NCBI RefSeq assembly: GCF_010389155.1
Contig: NC_057768.1
Span: 46,355,633 to 46,419,632, forward strand
Direction: 5' to 3'
DNA length: 64,000 nt
From: Erigeron canadensis
Taxonomy: Eukaryota; Streptophyta; Magnoliopsida; Asterales; Asteraceae
Positions 21,637 to 34,369 of the stretch are shown piece after piece. The translations under genes were made by a program, and so were the position numbers. The notes under the pieces were generated by a model. That model made no database searches, was not told the origin of the DNA, and saw nothing but the letters and a program-made list of their open reading frames with translations. Positions within the stretch are counted from its first letter, which is position 1. Every line of letters begins with the position of its first letter.

Positions 21637-23415
21637 TTACCCTTTTGTGATTATCTTCTTAACAGGAGTTTGTTTCCAGTAAATACGACCCCCATTGATT
21701 TCCTTTCCTTCTTTTGGCATATAAACTGCATTCCTTGGGGTTGTCTTTTTTGAAGCAGGGGGCCATTGTCCACAAGTGACTGCCATGTCTTTGAGATTCT
21801 TGAGGCCTTCAAGGGTTTCTATTATTGCAGGCATTTTTGGTCTGTCTTTAGGGTTCGGGCTCACACAGTACAATGCTAAAAGGGCCATCTCTTTGGCCCC
21901 CTTAACGGAATATTGACCAGCCAACCTAGGGTCAATTATTCCACGAACTCTTCGGCTACTACTCAGGTATGGCTTAGCCCAATCCACTAGATTTTGCTCC
22001 TTTTTCGGTCTCTTTTTATCCATTGCTCTTCTTCCAGTCAATATTTCTAGCAATACCACTCCAAAGCTATAGATATCACTCTTTGTGGTCAAGTGTCCTA
22101 CAAATAACATATCATTATCAATTTATAAGCAATAGACATTGTATCTGTCTATAATTGTATTTCCTTGTAAATTTTGAGTTTAAATACATAGGTGCAATTG
22201 GTAAAGAATCAGTGATATATCAAAGTTTACCAGTGTTGACATATTCAGGGGCAGCATATCCATATGTTCCCATGACTCTAGTTGTCACATGAGTGTTTGA
22301 TCCTTCTGGACCCATTGTTGCCAGACCAAAATCAGATAACTTTGCATTAAAGTCCTGCCAATAGTTAATGGACCAGATAATCAACAATTATACATCTAGT
22401 TTAGCAATTTGATTGGATCGAAAGGGCTTTAAATCATACGGAATCAAGTAAGATGTTCGATGTTTTGAAGTCACGATATATAACAGCGCTTTCAGCACCA
22501 TGCAAGAACGCAAGACCTTTGGCTGCACCTATTGCAATCTTTATCCTGATCCCCCATGGCAGACAAACTGAAATTCCTGCAAATGTGACAATGCTTTTCT
22601 TAGCTTACAATTAGATTTTATCTAGATATAACCACAGCAAGGAATGAAAACTTACTTTTGAACAAATGGTTCTCCAAGCTCCCACGAGGCATGAATTCGT
22701 ACACGAGAACTCTCTCTTCTTCCTCACAACAATATCCAAGCAGTCTTACCAAATTTGGGTGCCTAAGTTGACCGAGAAATATCACCTCTGACTATAATCA
22801 CACAATTGTCAATCAGTCACAGTTGTATGTTAAGGTTTCTTAAAATACAATTATTAATTATATTAAATGTAGACTTCGTTTCTTGAAAGATTAAGCAAGT
22901 TGTAATCATGCCATGTGATCAAACAAAACATTTAAGGAAATAATTTTCATTAAGGAACAAATCGGAAGGTTTGAATTATAGAGATAGTAAGTAATATAGA
23001 CAGAGCTTACAAGCCACTCGCGGTGACCTTGCAATCCTTCGATATCAAGAAGCTTAACAGCAATCGGTTGAGCCTTCAATCCAGGCCTCATGTTCTCGTC
23101 CACATAACCTTTGTGAACCTTACCGAAGCCACCTTCCCCCAGCAAGAAATTACTGCAGAAGTTATGAGTTATGGCTCTCAACTCACTCATTTTAAAGTCG
23201 CACAAGTCGGGCCCAAAAGTTTGTGCTATGTCTTCACTAATACGTAAGGAAGATGACCTGCTAAGGTCTGAGAAAGACATGCGCCTGAAAGATGGTGATG
23301 GTGCCACGTTCTTGGAGAACTCGGATTTAGAGGGTCTGCAACGGCTAAAGTTGCAAAAAACCTTGTCGTTGGCGGTACAACAGTAAGGTTTCCAACGTTT
23401 TGGTGTATCTTTCAT
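21637..23415 (-). CDS. Receptor-like cytoplasmic kinase, RLCK-VII (PBL/RIPK-like), five exons
   Basis: Exons read on the minus strand: 23415-23011, 22791-22656, 22576-22440, 22354-22231 and 22097-21637. All have GT-AG introns and phases that join, giving 420 residues. RLCK-VII kinases relay signals from cell-surface receptors, often in immunity. Kinase landmarks: glycine loop GEGGFGKV (93-100), AVK lysine 121, YEFM hinge region, [12 protein letters not shown] with catalytic Asp216 (YRD replacing HRD, as in this subfamily), DFG at 234-236, activation loop with [10 protein letters not shown], and [20 protein letters not shown]. The N-terminal extension has no Gly at position 2, so N-myristoylation is not expected. 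Cys12-Cys13 and nearby Cys residues could be palmitoylated (inference). The C-terminus ends [12 protein letters not shown]. Family confidence is high; exact ortholog not assigned. Confidence 0.9.
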
Positions 23416-26084
23416 GATTATTGATGGAAATGATTAGTGAGATGGTGATCAGTGGATGAGTATAAGTATTAACCATCTGGGGTTATCTTGATACAAATCT
23501 TGAAGGATAATAAGGTTAGAGAAAAGGCAACTGCCCTTCAACCACTCTACTAGAATGAGGTACTTTGTTGCAATCTTTACCAAGATGATATTGTTTATGC
23601 TTTTAATTTTGTCATTTTGGTCTTGTCTTCATGCCACAGGGGTCTATATGTTGGAAAACTTATGGAGAAAACCCTCTTTGCTAGCCAATAATATTCTATA
23701 CCCTAAGTTGAATTTGTTTGTTTTATATACAAGCAGTAATAATGTGTATACTTTAAATATAGGTAAAAAAAATGTCACCTTGAGGTGGTGGAGCTCAACA
23801 ATGGATTTTAATTTTTGCATTTTCTTAACTTCACCTTTAATCTTGATTTAGAAATAGGCGTACTTAGTTAAGCTTTCCATCAATAGAACCCTAAGATTAC
23901 TAAAAACGACCTTTCCTAAACATTTACAACACAATACACATTCCCTCAAACTCTAGTACTATTACGTAACGAGTGATAAGGATTTCGCTCTATCTTTCCT
24001 CATCTTCACTTTCAATATTATCAAGTGTCTTGATTTCACTTTTTAAGCATACAATTTTAGTCACATGTATCAAGTAAACCAAATAGCACTCTGTTACTTT
24101 TCAATTAACGTAATCCGTTGAAAAGTGTAAGAGATACGCGGAGTGATTGGTAGCAATTCAATTAACTAAATTAAGTGATTTGGGTTGCTACTTGCAATTA
24201 ATATAGTTTTATATGGGTTGTTGGATACCAAATGCATTTGAGCATCTACACAACCACCATGGATGTTTTTTAGCACATTTTTCAAACTTGTGGGGAGCGT
24301 TTGGAATAAAAAATTTTACAAACAAAGAATTGTTTCTTGCACGAATTGTCCTAAAATATATTCAACCTATCATTTTTGGCTATGATTGAGGCCATCATTC
24401 ATACCATTGGTTAAGTATCCAATGCCATAATTGTGTAAATATCCTAAGAGCGATCAGTTTTGTGAGTTTTAATTAGCCATCACTAGCAAATATATCATGT
24501 GGAAAAAAGAGAAAATGCTTGGTACGATGAACATGTTACTACATATGCAGTGGTTCGTGGTTGATTCATGGTTGAACATGATCCATAGCACACGTTCTTA
24601 GCATTAGCCTTATATTCATACAAGTTTACTAATAGTTAATTTTTGACGACCTTTAACAATACTTAAAAGAGGTTTTTGCAATCTTAAAAAACTTCATTCT
24701 ATGGTAATTTCGACCATTGCAAAATCATTATTTAATAAGATTTTTTAAAAGATTATAATCAACTCAACTAACTTGTATGTATAATATTTTCAAGACTCAA
24801 AACACTAACATAGGAACATGTAATGCGAATTACCCCTCCCTTCCATATAGTACCTGATACATGTGTTTATATATTCGTAATTGTATCAACACTACTTGTA
24901 GATAATCCTGCCAAATTATCAAGGCATAAATTTCCTTCTTATACAGTTTAGATAGTTATGACACATGAATTATGATACTCTTTACAAGGTCAAATTGGTA
25001 ATTTGAGACTTCTTTTGGGATTGTCCATGTATAGCTCCTCATGCTGTAGTTTTGATATTTGATCTTTATCTATCTATAATCAACTTAAAATGTTATGAAT
25101 CTTCTAAATTTAATTAATATTTTTAAGAAAATAGTAAATATTGCCCCCAAATTTATATTTAAGAGGTTATTTATGCATTATCATTTTATAGATTAAATAT
25201 AGCCATCTTTTAATTATATAAATTATATTCTAAAATTCCAAAGTTTTACGTATAGCTTTTTAAAAATAGCTTAAACAAAATTATTGTATATCATTTCCTT
25301 ATTTTCAATTCTATTGATTTATCTGTTCCATTATTTACTTTTGACTTATTATCAAAATCGACTTTTTCCTTGCTTGAAAAACTCAGAGAACACAAATCCT
25401 TTCTTATAAATGTCGGGCATCAAGCCTCCCACGTAACAATTGGTATTGCGAAATGATATTTCCTCCTAATTAATCTTTTTAAATATCATCTTAACTATAA
25501 GATTATGATATTTGTCAAATTAATTGGTGAGATTAAAAAAAAAAGAGTTAGTAGAATTCACATGTCTGATAATGTTTGATATATTTTCAGGAAAATCTTT
25601 AAAAGGATTAATCATTTATGTTGATTTTTTGACCATAGTTAATGTAATGTACATTTTAATATCTAGTGATAAATTGGTCATATAATTAGTTTTATCTAAT
25701 AAGTATTTTGTATGAAAACTTAACTTCTAAAGAAAATAAGTAATTTAATTATATCTTAATTAAAGTTATATTTGTATGTACAAACTATATTATATTATAT
25801 TAAGTTATATTTGTATGTACAAACTATATTATTAAGTTATCAGAAAATATACTTTTCAAATAAAAAAATTATCAGAAAATATAGCAAATGATGTATGCAT
25901 GGACCCACTATAATCCTTGTGTATTGAATTACAATATGAAAAGAACAAGAAGTACAAGGTGATGACGAATATAATACATACAACTTTATGTTTAAATAAA
26001 GATAAAGATTTTCTTTTTTTTTTTGGTTTGTAAAAAATGATTTTTATGTAAACCGTTGCCCTCTTGGCATAACATATTCTGGTA
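23416..26084. other. Gene-free AT-rich stretch
   Basis: Upstream flank of the kinase gene, then about 2.5 kb with no supported gene. A 40-base unit containing TTATATTTGTATGTACAAAC is duplicated in tandem near 25766-25836. Confidence 0.5.
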
Positions 26085-26249
26085 CATAAACTAGTTGAGT
26101 GCTGATATATCATATATTTAGAGATCATATAAAAAAAACTCAGTTGTTTTGTTCATAAACTAGTTGAGTGTTGATGGGGAAATGATTCAAAGTTTGGTTG
26201 TTCATAAACTAGTTGAGTGTTGATGGGGGAAATGATTCAAAGTTTGGTC
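26085..26249 (+). repeat. 49-bp tandem duplication (plus a partial third copy)
   Basis: The unit GTTCATAAACTAGTTGAGTG... occurs at 26151 and 26200, differing mainly by one G, and a partial copy lies at about 26089. The sequence after it (26270-26480) is unusually GC-rich for the area but has no recognised gene. Confidence 0.8.
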
Positions 26250-27836
26250 GACCTGTTTTATGGATTATAATGTCGGTCCTTATAGAGCATCGGACCTGCG
26301 TCTTGGCCCCGTCCGACGCACCAGAAGCACCAGACGCTAAAAGCACCGTCTGCGTCTTGGTGCTTACTTCCGTTTTTGGACGCACGTTGGCACACATGTG
26401 TGGCCCGAATGAATGTAAAGGTTATTTAAATAGTGTTAGAAGTGGGGTTAAAAGTCGGGGTTATAAGGAGGGATGTGTCTTGGTGTGTCTAAAATAGATG
26501 AATAGTGTTAGAAGTTGGTAGAATTAGTATCCTATAAGGAGAAGCCTAAGTAAAGCATAAAATAATGGAGAAAGGATGAAAATGTAGATAATGTCATGAC
26601 ACAGACACAAATAAATTGATAAATTCTCTTGGTTGATGATTTGGTGTGAGGTCATTAATTAAGGGGTCAAAATAACATTTTTTATATTATTTTTACGGGT
26701 TACAGACTTACAGTATTATGTTTTTAGTTTCTGTTTTATAAATATTTGTCCAACATTCTAATCATTAAATCATATAAGAACTTCAATCACTCCTATTTAT
26801 TTAATGATTTAGGATTAGCTAATACTTGCTTTGTTTTTAAAATTTGAATAGTCAGAACCTGTTTGTTCTACTTGTTGGCCTTACATTTTTTGGGTAGGAT
26901 GTCATTAATTAAGAAACCACACAGGGAATAAAACCTCCTATTGATCCGTCATATGGTACACTGATTAATAAGAGTAAATATTGCCTGGACTCCTGCTCCG
27001 TACTGGTCATTAAGGTTTTGCCACAATGATTAGTAGTTTAATACCTTGCTTATTGTTCGTTGTTTTTCAGATTAGTAATCAATATAAGTCAACAGTCTCA
27101 AATCCGAGCTTAGATTTATTTGTGGTTCTTTTTCAAGTGTACTTTTATGTGTTATGTTACGTGAGTAGAATAAGAAGACCCAATGACAATGTTAGCGTTT
27201 CTAACGAATATACAGAATTATCATTATTCTCGTTGAAAATTTATTTAAAATCTAACAACTATTATATGTGTCATATATCGATGGTCCAGTCCAATCGGCT
27301 TTCAGTCAGTTTGATGATTTACGTACGACACCTCTAGATCTTCATATAACCCCATGTGTTGACAAGCACGAAGTTTTTTTCTTTTTATAAGTTTCAACGT
27401 ACCGACAATTATATATAGTGTTTTAGTACTTAATAACATCAATGTAATTCGAGAACAACGATACATGTAAAACCATGTTTCATTGCTAAATAATTAAGGT
27501 CGAGTTAAAATAAATAATGATTACATCTCTCCTTGATTGTCAAGTACTCAAGTCGGCACATGACTCGTAATGTAGCCGACAAATTGTTTTTAAATCAAGC
27601 AATGACAAATGCTCTTTGACTATATGAAAATCATGAAATGTTGATTATTTAGTTAACTATATTTATAAAAAAAAGTTGTTTGAAAACTTTGCACATCATT
27701 ACCATTTAAAAGCTTTTAAACCAAATACTTTATCCAAAATGAAATGTATCAGAAAGAAATATTAATATATTAATTATTACAGATATACGAGTAATATAGC
27801 ATACTTTTACCAATTATAGATTTTCAACATTTTTTT
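26250..27836. other. Intergenic stretch
   Basis: Includes a GC-rich patch with GCACC/GGTGC motifs at about 26285-26400, possibly a decayed element. No gene is supported. Confidence 0.4.
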
Positions 27837-27850
27837 TTACTCGTTGTAAC

Positions 27851-28028
27851 ATTTTTTTTTTTTGAACGACATTCTACTTCTACTGGTAAATTACACGTAT
27901 GTCTGAAAATCAGGACTCTCGAAAAACCCCTATTAATCCACCCTCACAAATATGAGAAGTGGTACTCGAACCCAGGTAAATCCTTCCAAAGTCAAAAACC
28001 TTAACAATGAGCCACCAACCTCATTGGC
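27851..28028 (-). mobile_element. tRNA-derived SINE, minus strand
   Basis: A 178-bp body is flanked by TTACTCGTTGTAAC (27837-27850) and TTACTCATTGTAAC (28029-28042), a 14-base duplication with one mismatch. On the minus strand it begins with an A-box-like TTGGTGGCTCATTG, has a B box GGTTCGAGTAC near 27970, and ends in poly(A). Confidence 0.88.
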
Positions 28029-28042
28029 TTACTCATTGTAAC

Positions 28043-29017
28043 GTTAACTTGAAATAATAAAAGATTGAATCCTATTCACAGATTATGTCTACTTTGTCTG
28101 ATTTTTCTGAAATTTTCTTTAATCTAATCTAATTTAATTGTTTTAAAAACAGTATCCAATGTAGTATGTTTATTAAACTGCAAAATAAATCAAACAATAT
28201 TCTTTTTATAAAATATAAATATGGGAGAAGTTATTTGGAGTCGTTGGTTGGAGGTTGATGTCATGCATGATGAAGATTGAGTTTCCCGTGTATGTTTTTT
28301 CCCTTTGGATGATATACACGTACTATCATCATCATCATACAATATATATATATATATCGTTGTACAAATTTTTATGCCTATATAAGCATACCCTTAAAAG
28401 TTACTGTAAAAAGCATTGCTTTTTTGAGATAATGGATTGGATTAGGTAACTATACTTAATAACATTTGGGTCACAATTTTTTTCTTTTTACAACCCAAGT
28501 CAGTTTGACCCGCATAACCTTTCTGTTAAATTACTTCTGAAATCGATTGGAACATTTTAGTTTCATGGAACTTCACCAAAATAACTATAATTCGAAAAGA
28601 ATAGTCTTTTTTTTTTCTTTTTTTTTTTTTTTTTTTTTGTTAATTTTTTTAAAATTACTTATTGGCCACTGCTTATCAGAAGAATTTCAGTCCGTCAATA
28701 AGTTATAAGTTATAACACGGATCTTTCAAATGCTTTCAAATTGGACAAACAAAAGTGAGTTTGCGACTTTGCATGAACAAGTAATTAGCATGTTTCAATG
28801 TAAAATTCACAGAGTAGTCGTTCTTCTAACCAATGAAAATGAACTCTCCCAGTCTCCCGTCTCCACAATCCACATTCAACCAAGAGCCCATATTGTGTGT
28901 AAACAAATAATAAGCCCAAACATATGGCCCAAAGCTTACAAGAAGTTCTTTTTGTTTATTTTCAAATTCAATGTTTATCTTTTGAGGATATTTTACCATA
29001 TTGTATATATATAATAT
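28043..29017. other. Intergenic stretch
   Basis: Contains a long poly(T) tract at about 28609-28638 and AT microsatellites. No gene is supported. Confidence 0.5.
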
Positions 29018-31151
29018 CATTAATGCGGACGCCTATGAACAGTGCCACGCGCCACATGGCGTTGTTCTATTGGTCTCGCCTGTATTCCGCGTTTTTTCCA
29101 AATTTTGTCATATCGGATTCTGTTAAGGTTATTTTTTGTTCGGTTTTTCTTGGTTTCCTACATAGTTTTTTTTGCTTTTGTGTTTTCTTTCTATTGGTCC
29201 ACCTATACCCCGCGTTTTTTCGGATTTTGCTATATCGGATCCCGTTAAGGTTATTTTGCTTTCGGCTTTTGTTGGTTTATTACATAGTTTTTTTGCTTTT
29301 GTGTTTTCTTTCTATTGGTTCATCGTATACCCCCCATTACTATTTAGATTTTGCCATTTTGGATCCCATTAGGGGTTTTTTCTTGGTGTTCATCATAGTT
29401 TTTTGGCTTTTGTGTTCTGAATTAATATATTGAAAACTTTTACACAATATTTAATTTTTCCTTTGTTAAATCTATTTTCGTTAAGGTTATTTATCTTTTG
29501 GTTTCTCTTGGTTTTTTGATAACTTTTTTTTGCTTTTTTGAGTTTTTCCTTTTTTTTTTTTTTGCATGGTTATCAATAGTCACCATGCTTATTAAATCTT
29601 GACACGTCGCATCGGTAATAAAGTGACACATCGCACGTTTCCTATAGTTTGGATTTTGCCACATTGCATCCTGTTCGGATTCTGTCACGTATTTTTCTTT
29701 TTTAGTTTTGTTTTTCCTTTTCGGATTTTTTATTACGGGTTACTTCTTTTGTTTTTTTCACACTTTTTAATTGTCATTCAACCTTATTGTGATACACCCC
29801 GTACTACTACTTGCATTTTGCTATATCGCATCTACCTGATATATGAATTATTATATTAATATTTTTGTCATATCACATCCCGTTCAGGTTTCTACTACGG
29901 GTTACGTTTTGTTTTCTTGCATACTTTTAAACAAACATATCAATGACAAAATTATTTCTATTAAACTGTCGAAAATTCACGGCATATATACTAAAACAAC
30001 GAACCGTTTCAACAAATGAATTGAGACCCCGCAACGCGACATTACATTACATTGTAATCTCATTAATGACAATGTCTATGAACAGTTACGTGCCACGTGG
30101 TGCTGTTCTGTTGGTCCACCTGTACCTCGCGTTTTTTCCCAGATTTTGCCATATCGGATTCTGTTAAGGTTATTTTTCGTTCCGTTTTTCTTGGTTTCCT
30201 ACATAGTTTTTTTTGCTTTTGTGTTTTCTTTCTATTGGTCTACCTATACCCCGCGTTTTTTCAGATTTTGCCATATCGGATCCCGTTAAGGTTATTTTTC
30301 TTTCGGTTTTTGTTGGTTTATTACATAGTTTTTTTGCTTTTGTGTTTTCTTTCTATTGGTTCATCGTATACCTCACATCACTATTTAGATTTTGCCATTT
30401 TGGATCCCTTTTGGGGTTTCTTCTTGGTGTTCATCATAGTTTCTTGACTTTTGTGTTATGAATTATTATATTGGAAACTTTTACTCAATATTTTTTCCCC
30501 TTTGTTATTTCTATTTTCGTTAAAGTTATTTATCTTTCGGTTTTTCTTGGTTTTTTGATATCTTTTTTTCTCCTTATATGATCTCTTTTATTGGTTTATC
30601 AAATACCCCGCATCACTATTTAGATTCTGATATTACGGATCCCATTTGGAGTTTTTTCTTTCGGTTTTTTTTTTGCATGGTTATCAATAGTAATCATGCT
30701 TATTAAAACTTGACATGTGGCATCAGTTATAAAGTAACACATCATTTGGATTTTGTAACATTGCATCCTGTTAGGATTTGTCACGTCTTTTTTTTTTATA
30801 TTTTTTTAGTTTTGTTTTTTCTTTTCAGATTTTTTTATTACGGGCTACTTCTTTTGTTTTTTTCACACTTTTTATTTGTCATTCAACCTTATTGTGATAC
30901 ACCCCGTACCACTACTTGCATTTTGCTATATTGCATCCGTTTAAATTCTGAATTAATATATTGATATTTTTGTCATATCTCATCCCATTCAGGTTTCTAC
31001 TACGGGTTACGTTTTGGTTTCTTGCATACTTTTAAACAAACATATTAATGACAAAATTAAGCAGTCAAAAATTCACAACATATATACTAAAATAACGAAC
31101 CGTTTCAACAAGGAATTGAGACCCCGCAACGCGGGGTCCAAAATTTTCTAG
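29018..31151 (+). mobile_element. Two Helitron copies in tandem (about 1.05 kb each)
   Basis: Copy 1 begins near 29018 (TCATTAATGCGGACGCC after an A) and runs to about 30040. Copy 2 begins near 30058-30060 and ends at 31151. Copy 2 ends with the hairpin ACCCCGC-AAC-GCGGGGT, an AT-rich spacer and CTAG (31148-31151) followed by T, a typical Helitron 3' end. Copy 1 stops inside the same hairpin (GACCCCGCAACGCG). Inside each copy a TTTTTGCTTTTGTGTTTTCT-type unit of about 120 bp is repeated about three times. The Phe/Ser/Leu-rich open frames here are artefacts. The 3' end is firm; the 5' end is less certain. Confidence 0.72.
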
Positions 31152-31717
31152 TCAACATGAACAGATGATTTCTTAAAAATAATAATGATAAATAAACTTA
31201 AAAAGTAGGTCTACAAATACATATAAATTACACATTTTTTTCTTTTTAAATCTTTATCAATGATTTTACACGTGTTAATCATTTTTGGTTAGAAACATGT
31301 TTAGATCTATCGATTAAGAAACGTTTTCTATTAACCATTTGATCTCAAGTGGCCACCTGAGTCTTCTTTGAAATATCTGGAGAGAGGATGTCGACTTGAA
31401 GATTAGAGATCAAATTTCAATTAATTTTTTTTTTTATGGTTTCAAGCATTTACCTTTTTAGACGTGTGCGAGCTGGAAACGTTTTTTATATTTAAAATAT
31501 CAACGAGATATGAATCATAGATCTCAAATCTAATATAAAAAAATGCAATTCAATTAAAAAAAAAAATGACACACTTGTCAAAAGATGAAGTGGGGTATTG
31601 GATGCGATCGCAGTGCGTGACAACCTCTTTTCTTTTCTTTTCAACATTCCTCCTCCGATTTCTTAATTTCTCATCAAAAAAAGAAAAGAAAGCCGCTTTT
31701 CTTCTTCTTCAATCATC
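31152..31717 (+). promoter_or_regulatory. MOB1 upstream region and probable 5' UTR
   Basis: A 566-bp gap between the Helitron pair and the MOB1 ATG. The last about 100 bases are CT/GA-rich (TTTTCTTTTCTTTTC, AAGAAAAGAAAGCC, CTTCTTCTTC), as in plant leaders. No clear TATA box was found. Confidence 0.45.
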
Positions 31718-34369
31718 ATGAGCCTCTTCGGTCTCGGCAGGCAAGCCCTAATCTCTTTCTCAAATTTTCCATCTTTTCTGTTTTTTTTTGTTAAATCAGA
31801 TCATCTCTTGATCTGGGTATCTCTGAATTCATCTCTTGATATTTTTTATAGATAGATTTGGCATGGATACAGATTTATTTGATTTGGGTATGTTTTGAAT
31901 TTGTATGCAATGTATTGAAAAGAGTTGTATAACTGGATCTTGCTAATCAATAATTGTTTCAAGAAAAAATGAACAAGCTAGGGTATTGGCTAATAGGAAA
32001 TGATATAATAAAAGCCGAAAAGGTTACGTTTAGAACATTTGAAAATTTAATTTGTTGTTTGAGATGAACTGGACATGTAACGACATTTAGTTAGCACATT
32101 AGCCGAACCAGCCTTTTCGTGTACATTAGTCACTTATTTGTTGCTTTTGAGTTTAGCACTGGTTGTGACAATGGTTACTAAGGATATAGAACGGTGTGGG
32201 ATTCGGATAGGACGTGGAACTCAAGATATTAAATGGTTACTAAAAGGGATTTACCACGAATTGTTCACAACCATAAAGCTACTCTAGATGAAAATGAAAC
32301 ACATTATATGTATAAATCCTGGATTGTGATTCTGTTATTTATGAATGGTGTGTTTTGTTATAGTAATGGTATGAAATGAACAAGCTCTTATTAATTTGTT
32401 TTTCTGTATTATGCCAATGATGGCAGGAACCAGAGGACATTTCGTCCAAAAAAGAGTGCACCTTCCGGGAGTAAGGTTAGAACCGTCCCCCATGTTTTAC
32501 TTTCGTATCAGTAGAAATCAATTTCATTGGAATCTAAGCATCTACTACTATAAGAGGCATGTGAACCACTAGGGCTTCACTTTCAACAATAACATACATG
32601 CTTTTATTGTCTTATGATGTCCTAGTGCATAGTGTATTAGTAAGCACCTTTCACGTATGACACTTGTTCTGTATTAGACGTATACACATTCAAGCATGAA
32701 TTACATACATATACTTCAGTACGTTTTGGTTCCATACTTATGTAACCGTACGAGAATCATTAAACCATTAATTTTATTGTACAGGGGGCACAACTTAGGC
32801 AACACATTGATGCTACTTTGGGTAGTGGAAATTTGAGAGAGGCTGTGAGACTTCCTCCCGGGGAGGATATAAATGAATGGCTTGCTGTCAACAGTTAATT
32901 TCTTTCCCTCTATTTCCTTATGACTTCAGTAGAAAGTTGTAGAGGAAAGTGAAATTCCATCTTTATGGCTAATTTAGATTCACAAGGGTATAAAATGTTT
33001 CTTATGGGCATTATTTTAGCCGATTTTCTCTCTATGATGTCCACTTCAAAGGAGCATGTAGACATTATTTTTTCCCATATAGACTTGTGCAATAGAATTC
33101 ATTGTCAAAACAAAGATGGTATGACTTTTGACTTTTAATTTTCAGCTGTGGATTTCTTCAATCAGGTGAATCTTTTATATGGCACACTGACGGAGTTTTG
33201 TACCCCGGAGATTTGCCCCACCATGACGGCAGGTCCCAAGTATGTGCCATCATTATACTGCCACAATTATTATTATTATATCATCTTCTAATGTATAAAG
33301 TTTGTTAATTGTTAATTCGATGCCTTTTGCCATTTTAGTGACCTGGTGATGCATTTAAATTATTGACTTCAATGAAATTTTCCAAAAACACTGATGTCAT
33401 CCAGTGGTAAAAGGGATGATAGGTCCATGACTTGTATGGTTTATATGTAATGATATATTCCAATGACGTATTATAGCATGTAATTTCATACTCTCCAATA
33501 GTTAATTTTGCTATCCTTAAACTAGAGTCAGCATATTGTACAACCAATACTGTCTTATTATGGGAGTTATAAAATAATTTTATGTTAACAAACTTTCAGA
33601 TACGAATACCGATGGGCAGATGGTGTGCAAATTAAGAAGCCCATTGAAGTTTCAGCTCCAAAGTATGTAGAGTTCTTGATGGATTGGATTGAATCGCAAT
33701 TAGATGATGAATCCATATTTCCTCAAAGGCTTGGTGAGTCTTATTGCTTACTCTGTATTCAACTGTCCATTATACACTACTCACTTACAAATTGGGAATG
33801 TATTTGTATGTGTGTTTTCAAACTGATAGTATCAACTTGAAGATTTATAATTAGGTAATCAAATGACTGAAGTTTTGGGCAGTTAGTATTTAATTTATTC
33901 CAATTTTATAAATAACTCCTACTTTTCCAGATTGGAATATTAATTATTAAGTGAGTGGCACCCTGTGTAACATACCTTTTGGTCTACAGTCAGATGGTAA
34001 CGCTCATTGTATTTATTACTTTTCAGGAGCACCATTTCCAGCCAATTTCAGAGACGTTGTGAAAACAATATTTAAACGCCTATTCCGTGTATATGCTCAT
34101 ATTTACCATACACACTTTCAGAAGATTGTTAGCCTCAAAGAGGAAGCCCATCTCAACACATGTTTTAAGCACTTCATACTGTTTACATGTGTAAGTTTTC
34201 TCCAATCTTTATCAAGAGCTAGTTTCATCTCTTTTTATTGTTCAAGCCCAGTGTGGACCACATACATTACTAACACAGTAACTTTTTTGGTATGCAGGAA
34301 TTTACATTGATTGACAAGAAGGAGCTAGCCCCACTTCACGAACTTATAGAATCCATTGTCCCTTATTAA
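31718..34369 (+). CDS. MOB1: MOB kinase activator-like 1, seven exons, first intron GC-AG
   Basis: Adaptor of the Hippo/MEN-type pathway. MOB1 binds and activates NDR/LATS-type kinases and in plants affects growth and cell division. Exons: 31718-31740, 32427-32475, 32785-32893, 33146-33239, 33600-33733, 34027-34190 and 34298-34369. They join into 214 residues, the family's usual length (about 215), starting [18 protein letters not shown] and ending [11 protein letters not shown]. Zinc ligands are present at the positions known from human MOB1: Cys79 and Cys84 (FCTPEIC), His161 and His166 (HIYHTH). Also intact are the [14 protein letters not shown] and EYRWADG motifs and FKHFILF. The first donor reads GGCAG|GCAAGC; the acceptor at 32426 restores Arg8 exactly, so this is a GC-AG intron. 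All other introns are GT-AG. Confidence 0.95.

Noticed and set aside
29042..30964. Several Phe/Leu/Ser-rich open frames at 29-31 kb
   Set aside because: They lie in T-rich tandem Helitron sequence, repeat with the repeat units and have no domain features.
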